Shown here: positions 25,903 to 34,900 of the stretch, one piece after another
Position numbering within the stretch: position 1 is the first letter of the stretch
Layout: the number at the start of each line of letters is the position of its first letter
IMG/VR virus record: IMGVR_UViG_3300008954_000005
Coordinates: 62,001 to 126,000 of that record
DNA length: 64,000 bases
Origin: a virus
Strand: one strand, 5' to 3'
Translations under genes and position numbers: made by a program
Notes under the pieces: model-generated
What the model was told of the DNA's origin: nothing
Databases searched by the model: none
Seen by the model: only the letters and a program-made list of their open reading frames with translations

Positions 25903-27306
25903 TTGAAACCCTACCTACCAGAAAGTGACCAGGGTGCGTCGCTTGAAGGTCTAGTTTGTTGTTCTGCTTCCGTTTGGGTTCCCTCTGAGCGGTTGACCAA
26001 CAAGCAAGCCTTCATACGAGCAGCCACGATCAATGTGGTAAACGACCGGACTGGGGATGTAACCTCAGTACCGCTAGCCGCAGAAGTAGGGGATTACGTT
26101 GTAATAGCTAGACACTTTTTCACTAAAGAGGTCTGGTTAGAGAAGGTAGAGTCTTGGGAACAAGTCTCTCTTTCCTACGAATCTTTTGACTTCGGTGACA
26201 AGATCACACCTAGAGACGCTGACCAGCTTGCTGCTTGGGAAGCCTTCTCTGAAAGAAATCACGGCGTCTTGAACCTAGCCTGCGGAAAAGGCAAAACCGT
26301 CCTAGCACTAAAAAAGATTGCTCAGCGCGGACATCCCGCCGTCGTTGTGGTGAACAACAGTGGCCTTATGGATCAATGGAAAGAGCGTGCATTAGAGTTT
26401 TTGGACATCTCAGAAGATGACATCGGTATCGTGCAAGGCCCAAAGGCTGAGTGGGATAAACCTCTTGTCATCGCCATGATTCACACCCTCGCAAAACGAG
26501 CAGACTCTATCCCCTTGGATATCCGAACCCGTTTTGGAACTGTTGTGTTTGATGAAGTACACCACCTCTCGGCCACAACCTTTAGCCAGACAGCCCCATT
26601 ATTTTTCGGTAATAGGTTCGGCTTAACCGCTACACCTTGCCGGGAAGATGGCTTAGAAGATGTGTACTACTCTCATGTAGGGCGCATTTTCTATAGTGAT
26701 TTAGCTGGTGACATAGAGGCGGAGATATACTTCAAGAAGGTGTCCACCCCAATGCCAAAAGACACCTCGGTGATTAAAGACATCACCGGAGAGTTCTCGG
26801 CGGGGAAGATGTACAAATACTTTGCGGAGCACGACGCCCGCAACGTCGCCCTTTTAAAGACGGTCGAGTCCGCGTTGGACAGTGGAAGAAAAGTCCTTGT
26901 CCTCACGCACAGTAAGGATCATCCAGCCATCATGGTTGAGAAGTTTCTGGACAGCCCGTGTAAGGAAAGGTATACAGCAGGGGCGGTTTCAGGGGATACC
27001 CCCGGAGACCTCCGAACGAAAATAATTGAAGATAACAACGTGACTTTCGCCACTTTTGGGGTTGCCCGTGAGGGGCTGGATGTCGCAGCACTGGACACGC
27101 TTATTTTTGCTAGTCCATTTAAGGCTTGGGGGGCGTTTCAACAAGGGAAGGGGAGAATTGAACGCCGCCACAAAGACAAGAAACCCCCAGTGGTTATCGT
27201 TTTAGACGACTATAACTTTGGCCCAGCCAGGGCAATGTGTAAACACCTAAGGAAGAGTATTAGAGCCAATGGATTTAGACACAGTGACATCGGAAGAGAA
27301 GATTGA
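25903..27306 (+). CDS. SF2 DNA/RNA helicase (UvsW/RadD-like)
   Basis: A 467-residue superfamily 2 helicase. Motif I is ACGKGKTVLAL with Lys131. Motif II is DEVHH (from Asp217). Motif III is GLTATP. Motif IV-VI region: VLVLTHSKDHPAI, FATFGVAREGLDVAALDTLIFASP and QGKGRIERRHKDKK. The layout matches helicases that remodel branched DNA during phage replication and recombination. The start is a TTG one base after the preceding TAA, with GGAGAAG ahead; no ATG exists until well inside the ATPase domain, so the TTG start is likely. Its 3' end overlaps the next gene by 38 bases. Confidence 0.87.
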   Translation: MKPYLPESDQGASLEGLVCCSASVWVPSERLTNKQAFIRAATINVVNDRTGDVTSVPLAAEVGDYVVIARHFFTKEVWLEKVESWEQVSLSYESFDFGDKITPRDADQLAAWEAFSERNHGVLNLACGKGKTVLALKKIAQRGHPAVVVVNNSGLMDQWKERALEFLDISEDDIGIVQGPKAEWDKPLVIAMIHTLAKRADSIPLDIRTRFGTVVFDEVHHLSATTFSQTAPLFFGNRFGLTATPCREDGLEDVYYSHVGRIFYSDLAGDIEAEIYFKKVSTPMPKDTSVIKDITGEFSAGKMYKYFAEHDARNVALLKTVESALDSGRKVLVLTHSKDHPAIMVEKFLDSPCKERYTAGAVSGDTPGDLRTKIIEDNNVTFATFGVAREGLDVAALDTLIFASPFKAWGAFQQGKGRIERRHKDKKPPVVIVLDDYNFGPARAMCKHLRKSIRANGFRHSDIGRED

Positions 27307-27937
27307 GAACTTACTGTTCGAACAACGCTCTTGCACCTCATGTGGTCTCCACAGAAACCGCAAAGTTCTTCTTTGTGGAAAAGGCAGTCCTAGTACCCAC
27401 CTTGTAGCTGTAATTGATCGCGTCGGCCCAAGGGCCGCTGTGACAGGCGATATTCTCTCAAGCGGTGAAGGCCGGTTCCTGAACACTCTGTTCAAGAGAG
27501 CCGGAATGAGTCCAGCGGCTATTTGGGTTACCCCAGTAGTATCTTGCCCGACAGGGGGGCTTAGGCCACAACCACGTCGAATAGAGATGCTTCCGGCACC
27601 GAAAAAGTCAGAAGTAGAAGCATGTAATACACGGCTCCACCAAGAGATTCATCTAATTGAGCCTTGCCTTATATTTGCCTTCGGCTCCGCTTCAGTGAAC
27701 GCGCTTGTTCCAAACGTAAAGGTTCAAGAAGTACAAGGGCGGGTAGTAGAGGCCTTCATTCAGGGAGACCTAATTAAATACCCAGTGCCTACTATGGCAC
27801 TCCCATCTGTCAACCAACTGTATAGAAACCCGTCACAAAAAGTCGGGGGTATATGGAATAAGACACTAGATAACATACGCGTGGGTTTAGATATAGCCCA
27901 CAGAATCAAATCCTTAAGGAGGAATCAACATGGCTAG
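27269..27937 (+). CDS. Uracil-DNA-glycosylase-fold Fe-S protein, catalytic motifs degenerate
   Basis: A 222-residue protein with the family 4 uracil-DNA glycosylase layout: CTSCGLHRNRK (Cys22, Cys25), Cys93 in VVSCP and Cys119 in EACNTRLHQEI, matching the four 4Fe-4S ligands, and the PCLIFAFGSASVNAL strand. The glycine-rich uracil-binding GEAPG motif is replaced by IDRVGPRAAVTGD, and the late His-Pro-Ser motif reads ALPSVNQ, so the usual catalytic residues appear absent. It may be a non-catalytic replication factor; UDG-like proteins act with polymerases in some phages and poxviruses. It sits in the replication block between a helicase and a small unknown gene. Confidence 0.68.
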   Translation: MDLDTVTSEEKIENLLFEQRSCTSCGLHRNRKVLLCGKGSPSTHLVAVIDRVGPRAAVTGDILSSGEGRFLNTLFKRAGMSPAAIWVTPVVSCPTGGLRPQPRRIEMLPAPKKSEVEACNTRLHQEIHLIEPCLIFAFGSASVNALVPNVKVQEVQGRVVEAFIQGDLIKYPVPTMALPSVNQLYRNPSQKVGGIWNKTLDNIRVGLDIAHRIKSLRRNQHG

Positions 27938-28352
27938 TGAACGAGAAGTACGGAAGCTTGAGAAAGCTTTCGCAAACAAAAGAGATCAATTGTTGGAATT
28001 TATGGCTGACCACGAGCAAGTGTTTGACCAGTTCCATCAACTTGTACAGGAGTACAACGTTTCTCGCAGTAATGCGATTGACGCATTTAGAAGTCGTCCC
28101 GGAACGGACCCCATGTCTATCGGGATTATGGACCGCTCACGGGCACCAGAAACCTGGGCCTACGAGCCCCATGAACTTCCGTCTTCATATCTGAAGACCC
28201 CTGGCGTCGTTAAATCCGTTGATAACCGTGTAATCGAGCAAGGTATTGTTGCAGGTACCTTCGACGCCGACTTGATTAACGGTGCTAGAACCAAAAAGCA
28301 CGGCACCCCACGGGTCTCGGCCCCGAAGGAAGTCGTTATTAAGGTCGCATAA
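27930..28352 (+). CDS. Small replication-block protein, function unknown
   Basis: A 140-residue protein (MASEREVRKLEKAFANKRDQLLEFMADHEQVFDQF...) with an excellent AAGGAGGA ribosome site ahead of its ATG. The N-terminal 50 residues look like a charged coiled helix; the rest is mixed and ends in a basic tail (VSAPKEVVIKVA). It overlaps the UDG-like gene by 8 bases and is followed by a terminator, so it ends the first transcription unit of the plus-strand block. No family recognised. Confidence 0.65.
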   Translation: MASEREVRKLEKAFANKRDQLLEFMADHEQVFDQFHQLVQEYNVSRSNAIDAFRSRPGTDPMSIGIMDRSRAPETWAYEPHELPSSYLKTPGVVKSVDNRVIEQGIVAGTFDADLINGARTKKHGTPRVSAPKEVVIKVA

Positions 28353-28369
28353 TGCGTGCTCGCATGCAC

Positions 28370-28408
28370 GACGGGGAGGGTGCTTACGGCACCCTCTCCG
28401 TCTTTATA
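28370..28408 (+). terminator. Intrinsic terminator inside the plus-strand block
   Basis: GACGGGGAGGGTGC (28370-28383) pairs with GCACCCTCTCCGTC (28389-28402), a 14-bp stem with one G-T wobble and a 5-base loop, followed by TTTATA. It lies 18 bases after the preceding stop codon. The T-tract is short, so termination may be partial. Confidence 0.65.
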
Positions 28409-28420
28409 CGAAAAACGTGG
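28400..28420 (+). promoter_or_regulatory. Candidate phage promoter motif just after a terminator
   Basis: The plus strand reads GTCTTTATACG then AAAAACGTGG, matching the 21039-21058 element at 15 of 20 positions. It abuts the terminator and lies 36 bases before an ATG with a strong ribosome site, a sensible place to restart transcription. Confidence 0.4.
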
Positions 28421-28456
28421 AAAGATGGACCATCTAAAAAAGATAAGGAGTACGAA

Positions 28457-28786
28457 ATGGCCGAAAGACTTGAAGATCGAATCCCCGTTCGAGACTTAGT
28501 ATTTGAACGAGACGATGGATACGCTGCTGTTACAGCCAGCGTATCCACAAAAGTATCAGACTCAGTACATTACGCAGAAGGGACCTGGGATAAGATCCCA
28601 TACAGCGTTGAGGTTTTCTCAAGTGTCACGCTTCAGTGTGACCAGAACGCCGACACTATCCGTGCTGCGCACAACATGGCATATGACTTGGCTTGGGAGG
28701 CTTCTCGTGAGCATCTCGGTAAAGCCATGATGGGCCATGTTACAGACATTAGAACACGGTTGTATGAGGAACGATTCAATGATTGA
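28457..28786 (+). CDS. Small protein, function unknown
   Basis: A 109-residue protein starting MAERLEDRIPVRDLV, chosen because AAGGAG stands 6 bases ahead of the ATG. The open frame begins at 28352, but that extension crosses the terminator hairpin. Composition is balanced with beta strands (YAAVTASVSTKVSDSV, YSVEVFSSVTLQCDQN) and a helical C-terminus. It overlaps the next gene by 8 bases. No family recognised. Confidence 0.65.
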   Translation: MAERLEDRIPVRDLVFERDDGYAAVTASVSTKVSDSVHYAEGTWDKIPYSVEVFSSVTLQCDQNADTIRAAHNMAYDLAWEASREHLGKAMMGHVTDIRTRLYEERFND

Positions 28787-29081
28787 ATTTAACAGCAACC
28801 GAATAAACGGCCTCAAGTGTTTTGAGGTTACGGTGTCCTGGCACCACCATGGGACCAATGTGCGTCCTACGGTGGAGGCCAGTATCGCGTACTTAACGGA
28901 GGGAAAAGCCGCAGGTATGGCGACGTCTAATGAGTTCTCTGAAGAAGTTCTGACAAAAGCACAACAGCTTGTTGAGGCGATTGAGTCAGAATTTCTGAAG
29001 GGCGTTGGCGGTAGTGAGGATGACACCAGTGAAGAGGCAGTACGTACAACCATCAAAGGCTTAGTAGACAGGGAGTTCTAA
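28779..29081 (+). CDS. Small protein upstream of helicase, function unknown
   Basis: A 100-residue protein starting MIEFNSNRINGLKCFEVTVSW at 28779, with GAGGAA about 8 bases ahead; the open frame extends back to 28737 inside the upstream gene. It has an N-terminal beta segment (FEVTVSWHHHGTNVRPTVEASIAYL) and an acidic helical C-terminus. It shares one base with the helicase start (TAATG). Its general layout resembles the preceding 109-residue gene (beta N-terminus, helical end), but I see no clear sequence similarity. Confidence 0.62.
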   Translation: MIEFNSNRINGLKCFEVTVSWHHHGTNVRPTVEASIAYLTEGKAAGMATSNEFSEEVLTKAQQLVEAIESEFLKGVGGSEDDTSEEAVRTTIKGLVDREF

Positions 29082-30505
29082 TGGCTAATTGGGAACTGCA
29101 AGTAATCTCTTCTGTGATTCGCGCAGAAGACCCCTCAACGGCTTGGGAGACTATCCTTAAAGAAGGATTGCAGTTCCGTACGTTTGGTAACATGGAGGCT
29201 AAGTCACTGTTTTCGGCAGTAGACGCGCATTACCGAAGACCAAACAATTTCGGGCATATCCCTAGTGAGGAATCTTTAACTGAACAATTTCCGGGTCTGG
29301 ACCTACCTAGGCCCCTAGAAAACCTTGTTGACCTTTGTGAAAAGGTTAAGCACCAACACGTAAAAAGAGAGTCCGAAAAACTCATCAATACCTTTATGGA
29401 GCAGACCGGCACTAACCCTATTGGGGCCATGACCGATCTGTACGACTCTCTAGGACAACTCCAAGAAAAGGTCCAAACATCAGATGATGTGGTCTTTACC
29501 CAAGTTGCCTTAGAGGAAACTATAGAGGAACTCAATCGTCATAGAGAGGCTGATGGGATTACCGGAATCCCTTGGCCCTGGGCACGATTAAACCGAGCAA
29601 CCAACGGTATTCAAGAAGGGGACTACATCATGGTGTGGGCGTTGCCCAAGTCCATGAAAACGTGGTTCGGTCTTGTTGTCGCTGCTCATGTCTTGTCCAC
29701 GGGAAGACGAGTACTTGTATATAGCAAGGAAATGACGTGGACCGCCGTTAGACGAAGAGTGAGTAGCATTATGAGTAAGGTGAACTACACCAGACTTAAG
29801 AATGCGTCGCTCTCTCGTGCCGAGATATCTCACCTACTGGAGACACAAGAGCAGCTTGCTTCTGATGATTTCCCCGGAGAGCTATTCTTCACTAACTGCG
29901 ACAGACCAGATGGGTCACCCGGTGGGCCTGCCGAAGTTCGGCGTAAAATCGAAATCTACAGGCCACACTTTGTGTTGCTTGATTCGTCATACATGTTGGA
30001 ACTTCCCGGTTCTGGGAATTCAAATGCTCTTGATTGGAAGGTCTTGTCCTCAATCAATAGACAGCTAAAGCAAATCGCAAAATCAACCGGAATACCGGTT
30101 CTTTCAATTCTGCAAGAAAATGAGCGGTCTGCATATAAATATTCAAAGTCTAGGGGCACAGCGTCATTAGCTATGAATACTGGTGCCGTAATGGACTGTG
30201 ACGTAGGTATTCGTCTTGTCTACCATCCACGAAAACAGGAACTAAGTATCCACCTAGCTGCCGCTAGGGAGACTACAGACCCTGGGTTCACGATTCATGC
30301 GCTTGCCTCGGAAAACTTCGGGTACGCGCACGATACGTTGTACTCGTTGACGGACACACAAGATGAAGAGGAAAGGATGCACGATCAGGAAGAAGTTCCT
30401 GAGGATGCCTTTGAGATCCAACCCGCTGTTACCAGCCCTTTAATGGATCAGGCTCGAAACCAACAAGAACCTGACGAGATAGATGAGGATACAGCAACGG
30501 GGTAA
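29081..30505 (+). CDS. Replicative DNA helicase (DnaB/RecA-fold family)
   Basis: A 474-residue hexameric-type helicase that would unwind DNA ahead of the fork. An N-terminal helical domain (1-~140) is followed by a RecA-fold core (~165-430). Walker A is degenerate, WALPKSMKTW, with Lys193. The H1a-like region is VLVYSKEMTWTAVRRR. Walker B is FVLLDSSYML with Asp301. A late segment GTASLAMNTGAVMDCDVGIRL matches the DnaB motif region. The C-terminal ~50 residues are acidic and disordered. It lies 2 bases ahead of the primase gene, an arrangement typical of phage replisomes. Confidence 0.85.
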   Translation: MANWELQVISSVIRAEDPSTAWETILKEGLQFRTFGNMEAKSLFSAVDAHYRRPNNFGHIPSEESLTEQFPGLDLPRPLENLVDLCEKVKHQHVKRESEKLINTFMEQTGTNPIGAMTDLYDSLGQLQEKVQTSDDVVFTQVALEETIEELNRHREADGITGIPWPWARLNRATNGIQEGDYIMVWALPKSMKTWFGLVVAAHVLSTGRRVLVYSKEMTWTAVRRRVSSIMSKVNYTRLKNASLSRAEISHLLETQEQLASDDFPGELFFTNCDRPDGSPGGPAEVRRKIEIYRPHFVLLDSSYMLELPGSGNSNALDWKVLSSINRQLKQIAKSTGIPVLSILQENERSAYKYSKSRGTASLAMNTGAVMDCDVGIRLVYHPRKQELSIHLAAARETTDPGFTIHALASENFGYAHDTLYSLTDTQDEEERMHDQEEVPEDAFEIQPAVTSPLMDQARNQQEPDEIDEDTATG

Positions 30506-30507
30506 GG

Positions 30508-31494
30508 ATGTTTTCAAAAGAAGAGGTAGTCGATTTATTATCGAATTATATAACGTTTGATAAACACGATACCCCTGGTGATAACCTCCCAGCTTTTTGC
30601 CCCTTCCATAAGGAGGGCAAAGAGAGCCGTCCATCCCTTTATGTTTACATAGGTAATCAGTCCATATCCCGACATGTAGGTATGGCTTTCTGCCACACAT
30701 GCAACAAGGGGTGGACCCTAACGGGATTGCTTAAAGACCTAAAGGTTGGTCCACAGATTGTGGATACCTTCAAAAAGGTTCTTGAGGAGCAGGCACCGAA
30801 AGTAAAGGTAGATCCGTTTCGGACCCTAGACTTTTCGGTGCCTATTCTTCCCGAAGCCATCTTGGGAGTCTTTGAGTACATGCCCAAAGCACTCATAGCT
30901 GAGGGATTCTCCCCTAAACTTCTTCGGGAGTACGACATAGGTTTCGACCGAGGACGTAAGCGGATAACCTTCGCTCTTAGGGATCATCAGGGAAATTTAG
31001 TGGGCATCTCAGGACGAACCGTCCGTGGAGAGATGCCAAGATACAAAATATACCGCTCAGAGTTCCACGAAGTTTCTCGTAACTATGAGTTTAAGAAGGG
31101 CCGCATTCTGTACGGACTAGACAAGTTTTATCCAAGGAGAATGTATACAAGTATTGACATGCCGGTTATACTGTGTGAAGGCTTTAAAGCCTGCCTATGG
31201 TGTGTTCAGTCTGGGTATACCGATTCGGTTGCCATGTTGGGTTCATTTCTCAGCAGGGAACAGAAGACGTTACTCCAAAGAGTCACCAACAAGGTGGTCA
31301 TTTTTCTAGACAACGATGAAGCAGGGAGGAGAGCAACGCACCAAGTTATTAAACAATTATGCGGTATTGAGGTGCGGGTCGCCAACTATGGAACCAACGA
31401 CCCTATATCACCAGACGATCTAACAAAAACACAGACACAATTATCAATCGAAACGGCGCTTAAGCCGTATGAATGGAGTAGTCAAAATGGCTAA
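30508..31494 (+). CDS. DNA primase (DnaG-type, zinc finger and TOPRIM)
   Basis: Makes RNA primers for lagging-strand synthesis. The 328-residue protein has an N-terminal zinc-binding domain: CPFH (31-34) and CHTC (62-65). The core follows with DIGFDRGRKRITFALRDHQGNLVGISGR, then a TOPRIM domain with Glu224 in VILCEGFKA and the Asp pair in FLDNDEAG (Asp268, Asp270) that binds Mg2+. It is shorter than bacterial DnaG and has no clear helicase-binding domain, as is common in phages. It overlaps the next gene by 8 bases and follows the DnaB-like helicase. Confidence 0.9.
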   Translation: MFSKEEVVDLLSNYITFDKHDTPGDNLPAFCPFHKEGKESRPSLYVYIGNQSISRHVGMAFCHTCNKGWTLTGLLKDLKVGPQIVDTFKKVLEEQAPKVKVDPFRTLDFSVPILPEAILGVFEYMPKALIAEGFSPKLLREYDIGFDRGRKRITFALRDHQGNLVGISGRTVRGEMPRYKIYRSEFHEVSRNYEFKKGRILYGLDKFYPRRMYTSIDMPVILCEGFKACLWCVQSGYTDSVAMLGSFLSREQKTLLQRVTNKVVIFLDNDEAGRRATHQVIKQLCGIEVRVANYGTNDPISPDDLTKTQTQLSIETALKPYEWSSQNG

Positions 31495-32665
31495 AGAAGA
31501 AGAAGCAGTAAACTGGAAATCCTTTCGCGACCAACAGCGAGGAGACTTCAGAAAGAAAATGCTTGCCGGTAAAAAGGGCAAGTTCTCGGCGGGTAGGAAA
31601 CCCCCCGCCAGCAACTCTTTTGCAGAAAAGAAGATGCCCCCTGCGTGGAAGCTTCGTCACCGGGACAGTAAGTTTAAGCCCGACGAGACCCCAACGCGGA
31701 TTCGCATCATCCCGACTACAGAAGAGAAGCCCTTCTATAAGTTCTATACGAAGTGGATTAAGACCCCAGAAGGACAAAACCGAAACCTCATTTCAAATGC
31801 TTGGAATGGTGAACGGGATGTCCCCTGTGTTCTTTACTACTACTGCGAGAAAGAAGAGAGCGAAAACTATTGGGCAGATGAAAAGCTCGCTGTGACCGTT
31901 CTCGTTCTTGAGGACTTCTATAAGATTCCCCATACCTCAAAGAATGGTTTTGAGTATTTCACTTACGAGCGGGTTCCCGCTGCCGACCGTCACGGTCGGA
32001 TTGTCCACCCATCTTCTGCTCACGAGGAATACGACATCGTATTCGGTCGCAAGCTTTGGTGGGAAATGTGGGACTCTCAGAAGAGAGACTTTGAGTCAAA
32101 GCTAGACGGAATCGGTGAAAGCTGTTCCAGTTGCGGTGAGGGCGAAATCAGTACTTATGCGTATGCGTGCGCTAAGTGTGACAATGAGTTCGCAAACCAT
32201 AGAGAAGACGCTATCGACGTTGACACCGAAGAGCAGCTTCGGACTATGGAAGTTGAGTGCGAAGAGTGCAAGCACTACGCTAAAGCTAAGCAGCTTATCG
32301 ACTGCGTGCACGTTAAAGGCGTCGGAAGCCGAAAGCAATACGTTGAGGGGTGCGGTAATCCTGCCCAGCTTGACTGGTCTGCCTGTGACGTAACCGTCTC
32401 AGCCATTTCAGTCGGCAACAGGACCGCTGTAAACATCGACGAGTTTTCCGTATCCGAGGAACTGGATGTTCCTAGCTGGATGACTGAACCCATGGACTTC
32501 GATTATTTTCTTGGTCGTCAGGACCTTGATGACCAAGCGAAGGCGATGGGCCGACGAAATCCGTTTGACGCGAGTGCCCAGCGAGCACTAGACAAGTACT
32601 TCGAAACTCCCCGCAACAGGGAAGACAACGATAGTACGCCTGTCTCCGACAACGACGTATTCTAA
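31487..32665 (+). CDS. Probable single-stranded DNA-binding protein with zinc motifs
   Basis: A 392-residue protein starting MAKEEEAVNWKSF. It has a basic N-terminus, then ADRE-type beta strands (TRIRIIPTTEEKPFYKFYTKWIK), Cys clusters CSSCGEG...CAKC (about 206-226) and CEECKHY...CVH...CGNP (about 247-285), and a long acidic tail ending DNSTP-like into SDNDVF. The acidic end finishing in Phe recalls the protein-interaction tip of SSBs (DDIPF in E. coli), and T4 gp32 also binds zinc. Location between primase and polymerase fits. Family identity was not checked by search, so this remains a motif and context call. Confidence 0.5.
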   Translation: MAKEEEAVNWKSFRDQQRGDFRKKMLAGKKGKFSAGRKPPASNSFAEKKMPPAWKLRHRDSKFKPDETPTRIRIIPTTEEKPFYKFYTKWIKTPEGQNRNLISNAWNGERDVPCVLYYYCEKEESENYWADEKLAVTVLVLEDFYKIPHTSKNGFEYFTYERVPAADRHGRIVHPSSAHEEYDIVFGRKLWWEMWDSQKRDFESKLDGIGESCSSCGEGEISTYAYACAKCDNEFANHREDAIDVDTEEQLRTMEVECEECKHYAKAKQLIDCVHVKGVGSRKQYVEGCGNPAQLDWSACDVTVSAISVGNRTAVNIDEFSVSEELDVPSWMTEPMDFDYFLGRQDLDDQAKAMGRRNPFDASAQRALDKYFETPRNREDNDSTPVSDNDVF

Positions 32666-32688
32666 TAAATTCAACGTCATTTGGTACG

Positions 32689-32724
32689 GGGTGGGCCAGG
32701 GGAAATAACTCCTCTGGTCCACCC
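32689..32724 (+). promoter_or_regulatory. Stable hairpin just upstream of the DNA polymerase ribosome site
   Basis: GGGTGGGCCAGGGGA (32689-32703) pairs with TCCTCTGGTCCACCC (32710-32724): a 15-bp stem with two G-T wobbles and a 6-base loop. No T-tract follows, so it is not a standard terminator. It ends 12 bases before the CGGAGG ribosome site. It could be an RNA operator or stability element; in T4 the polymerase binds a hairpin near its own ribosome site. Confidence 0.55.
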
Positions 32725-32747
32725 AACCTAGCTAACGGAGGTCAGCT

Positions 32748-34655
32748 ATGGGTATGTTTACCCTATTGCCGGATGCTATCCGGATTCAAGAGCCTGAACA
32801 GGCTATTGCCCTAGCAGAAACCCTGCAGGACAAAAAGATATTAGCCGTTGATACAGAGACTACAGGACTCTCCAGAATCCGTGACCGGACTATCATCCTC
32901 GCAATCAGCGATGGTGAAGAAAGGTTTGCTATCTGGCCTGAGGTGCTCCCGTACTTCAAAGGGCTGCTAGAAAATCCAGAGTTGAAGCTCATCATGCATA
33001 ACGCGAACTTTGACACTTGGATGCTTCGTAATGTGGGAATAGACATCTACAAGTATTGCAACCGAGACCACTACCGTGTCTATGACACGATGGTCATGCA
33101 CGCTCTCGTAGATGACACCCTTCCCCATGACCTAAAGTTCTTAACAAAGCACTACACGGGAATCGAAATGGTCCCGTTCAAATCCGTGTTTGGTACTCAG
33201 CTTCGAAAGCGCCCCCTGCACGAAGTTCTTCTAGACCCAGACAATGAAGACATCGTATCGAACTACGCCTCCCTGGATGCGTATGCAACATACAAGCTTT
33301 TCTTCAAAGTAAGGGACGAGATGCGAGATATCTGGGTCTTCCCAGAGAGGGCCAAAGCAGATGCTCCCTACCCAACCATGTGGGACTACTACCTGAAAAC
33401 AGAACTCCCCTTCACAAAGATTCTGTACATGCTTGAACGAGAGGGGATCACAATTGACAAAATTGCCCTTCTTGAACAGGCCCCTGTTATCGAAGAGCAG
33501 CTTCTGGCTATTCAGAAATGGTTTGGCCGAGAAACCGGTCGAATGTACATCAATCTGAAGTCGAACAAAGAGATGGGTGGGCTGTTCTTCGAAGGGTTGG
33601 ACAGAAAAGCAGTTAGCTACACGGACAAGGGACAACCACAACTAAACAAGGATGTTCTTACCATGTGGGCTCGTGCGGGGTGTGAGTTTGCAACGAAGCT
33701 TCTTCTCTACCGAGACTTAGATAAAAAGCTTGGAACCTACATCAGTAACCTTCTTGAGAAGATCCACATCGATGAAAAAATCCATGCGTCGTTCAACCAA
33801 ACCGGTGCCCGCACTGGTCGGTTGAGTTCTTCGGACCCAAACCTACAGAACCAGCCCCCATACATTCGCTCAGCGTATGTCCCATCACAGGGTAATAAGC
33901 TAATGGCGGCTGACTATGCTCAACTAGAGATGCGTATCTTGGCGCACTTCTCCAATGACGAAACACTCATTGACGCCATCCAAGCAGGCATGGACGTTCA
34001 CTCGTCTACGGCTGCTGAAATGTTTCGTGTTCCTTACGAAGACATTATGGCCGCTCGTACCAAAGACGATAACGGGGAGAGCCTAGACAAGTACGAGAGT
34101 AGTCTTCTCAAGTACAGAAAGAGCGCGAAGGCGATTAACTTTGGCCTCATGTACGGGCAGGGTGCTGGTAAGTTAGCGGGCACCTTGGACTGTACAATCG
34201 ATGAGGCACGCGGTCTTATCCGTCAGTACTTCAGTGCGTTCCCTAACGTCACAAAGTACTTCAGAAACGCAATCATTAAAGCTAAAGAAGATGGCTTCTG
34301 CTCTACCCTTCTGGGTAGGCGTCGGCAGGTTCCGGGCCTTAGGTCTAATGTTGGTGCTGACATTGCTCAAGCGGAACGAAAGGTAAAGAACTCTCCCATT
34401 CAAGGTACGGCTGCGGACATCACTAAGATGGCTATGGTGCGTATATGGGAAGATGATTTCATTGCCAACTCTGGTGCCAGAATGGTCATTCAGGTCCACG
34501 ATGAAATCGTGTTCGAAGTGCCTGAAGAATTTGTAAACGATAAAGAATTTAACGACCGCATCGAAGAACTAATGATGCATCCCTTTGACTTCGACTTGGC
34601 TGTTCCTTTGGAAACGTCAAGCAAGTACGGGGACAACTGGCTGGAGTGTAAGTGA
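32748..34655 (+). CDS. polA: DNA polymerase, family A, with 3'-5' exonuclease
   Basis: Replicative DNA polymerase of 635 residues. Exonuclease motifs: DTETTG (Asp35, Glu37), HNANFDTW near 84-91 and YASLDAYATYKLF near 169-181. Polymerase motif A is DYAQLEMR from Asp389, with the steric-gate Glu. Motif B is RKSAKAINFGLMYG (457-470), with Phe in the nucleotide-selecting position. Motif C is VHDEIV with Asp585. There is no 5'-nuclease domain, so it resembles the Klenow part of E. coli Pol I. The ribosome site is CGGAGG 6 bases ahead. It follows helicase, primase and SSB in order and overlaps the next gene by one base. Confidence 0.95.
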   Translation: MGMFTLLPDAIRIQEPEQAIALAETLQDKKILAVDTETTGLSRIRDRTIILAISDGEERFAIWPEVLPYFKGLLENPELKLIMHNANFDTWMLRNVGIDIYKYCNRDHYRVYDTMVMHALVDDTLPHDLKFLTKHYTGIEMVPFKSVFGTQLRKRPLHEVLLDPDNEDIVSNYASLDAYATYKLFFKVRDEMRDIWVFPERAKADAPYPTMWDYYLKTELPFTKILYMLEREGITIDKIALLEQAPVIEEQLLAIQKWFGRETGRMYINLKSNKEMGGLFFEGLDRKAVSYTDKGQPQLNKDVLTMWARAGCEFATKLLLYRDLDKKLGTYISNLLEKIHIDEKIHASFNQTGARTGRLSSSDPNLQNQPPYIRSAYVPSQGNKLMAADYAQLEMRILAHFSNDETLIDAIQAGMDVHSSTAAEMFRVPYEDIMAARTKDDNGESLDKYESSLLKYRKSAKAINFGLMYGQGAGKLAGTLDCTIDEARGLIRQYFSAFPNVTKYFRNAIIKAKEDGFCSTLLGRRRQVPGLRSNVGADIAQAERKVKNSPIQGTAADITKMAMVRIWEDDFIANSGARMVIQVHDEIVFEVPEEFVNDKEFNDRIEELMMHPFDFDLAVPLETSSKYGDNWLECK

Positions 34656-34900
34656 TGCAACTAACACAAGACGTAGATCGAGAAGAACAATACTTAAACG
34701 GCGGGGGGCTGCGATGCCCCTACTGCCGCACTAAAAATATCAGTGCAAGGCCTCCGAGCACAGACGCCATGGAAGCCTGGGCACAAGTGTCCTGCGAAGA
34801 GTGTTTTGCCGAGTGGAACGACGTGTACAAACTCGTCGGGATAGAAATAACCTTAGGACCTTCCCTGGAACAGGCAGCGGAGAAGAAACAAAATGACTGA
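34655..34900 (+). CDS. Small zinc-ribbon protein
   Basis: An 81-residue protein from the ATG at 34655 that overlaps the polymerase stop (TGATG). CPYC (21-24) and CEEC (47-50) make a compact zinc ribbon (LRCPYCRTKN ... VSCEECFAEWNDVY). Such ribbons are frequent in small phage proteins annotated only as hypothetical. Translation is coupled to the polymerase, so a replication accessory is conceivable; no more can be said. Confidence 0.65.
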   Translation: MQLTQDVDREEQYLNGGGLRCPYCRTKNISARPPSTDAMEAWAQVSCEECFAEWNDVYKLVGIEITLGPSLEQAAEKKQND

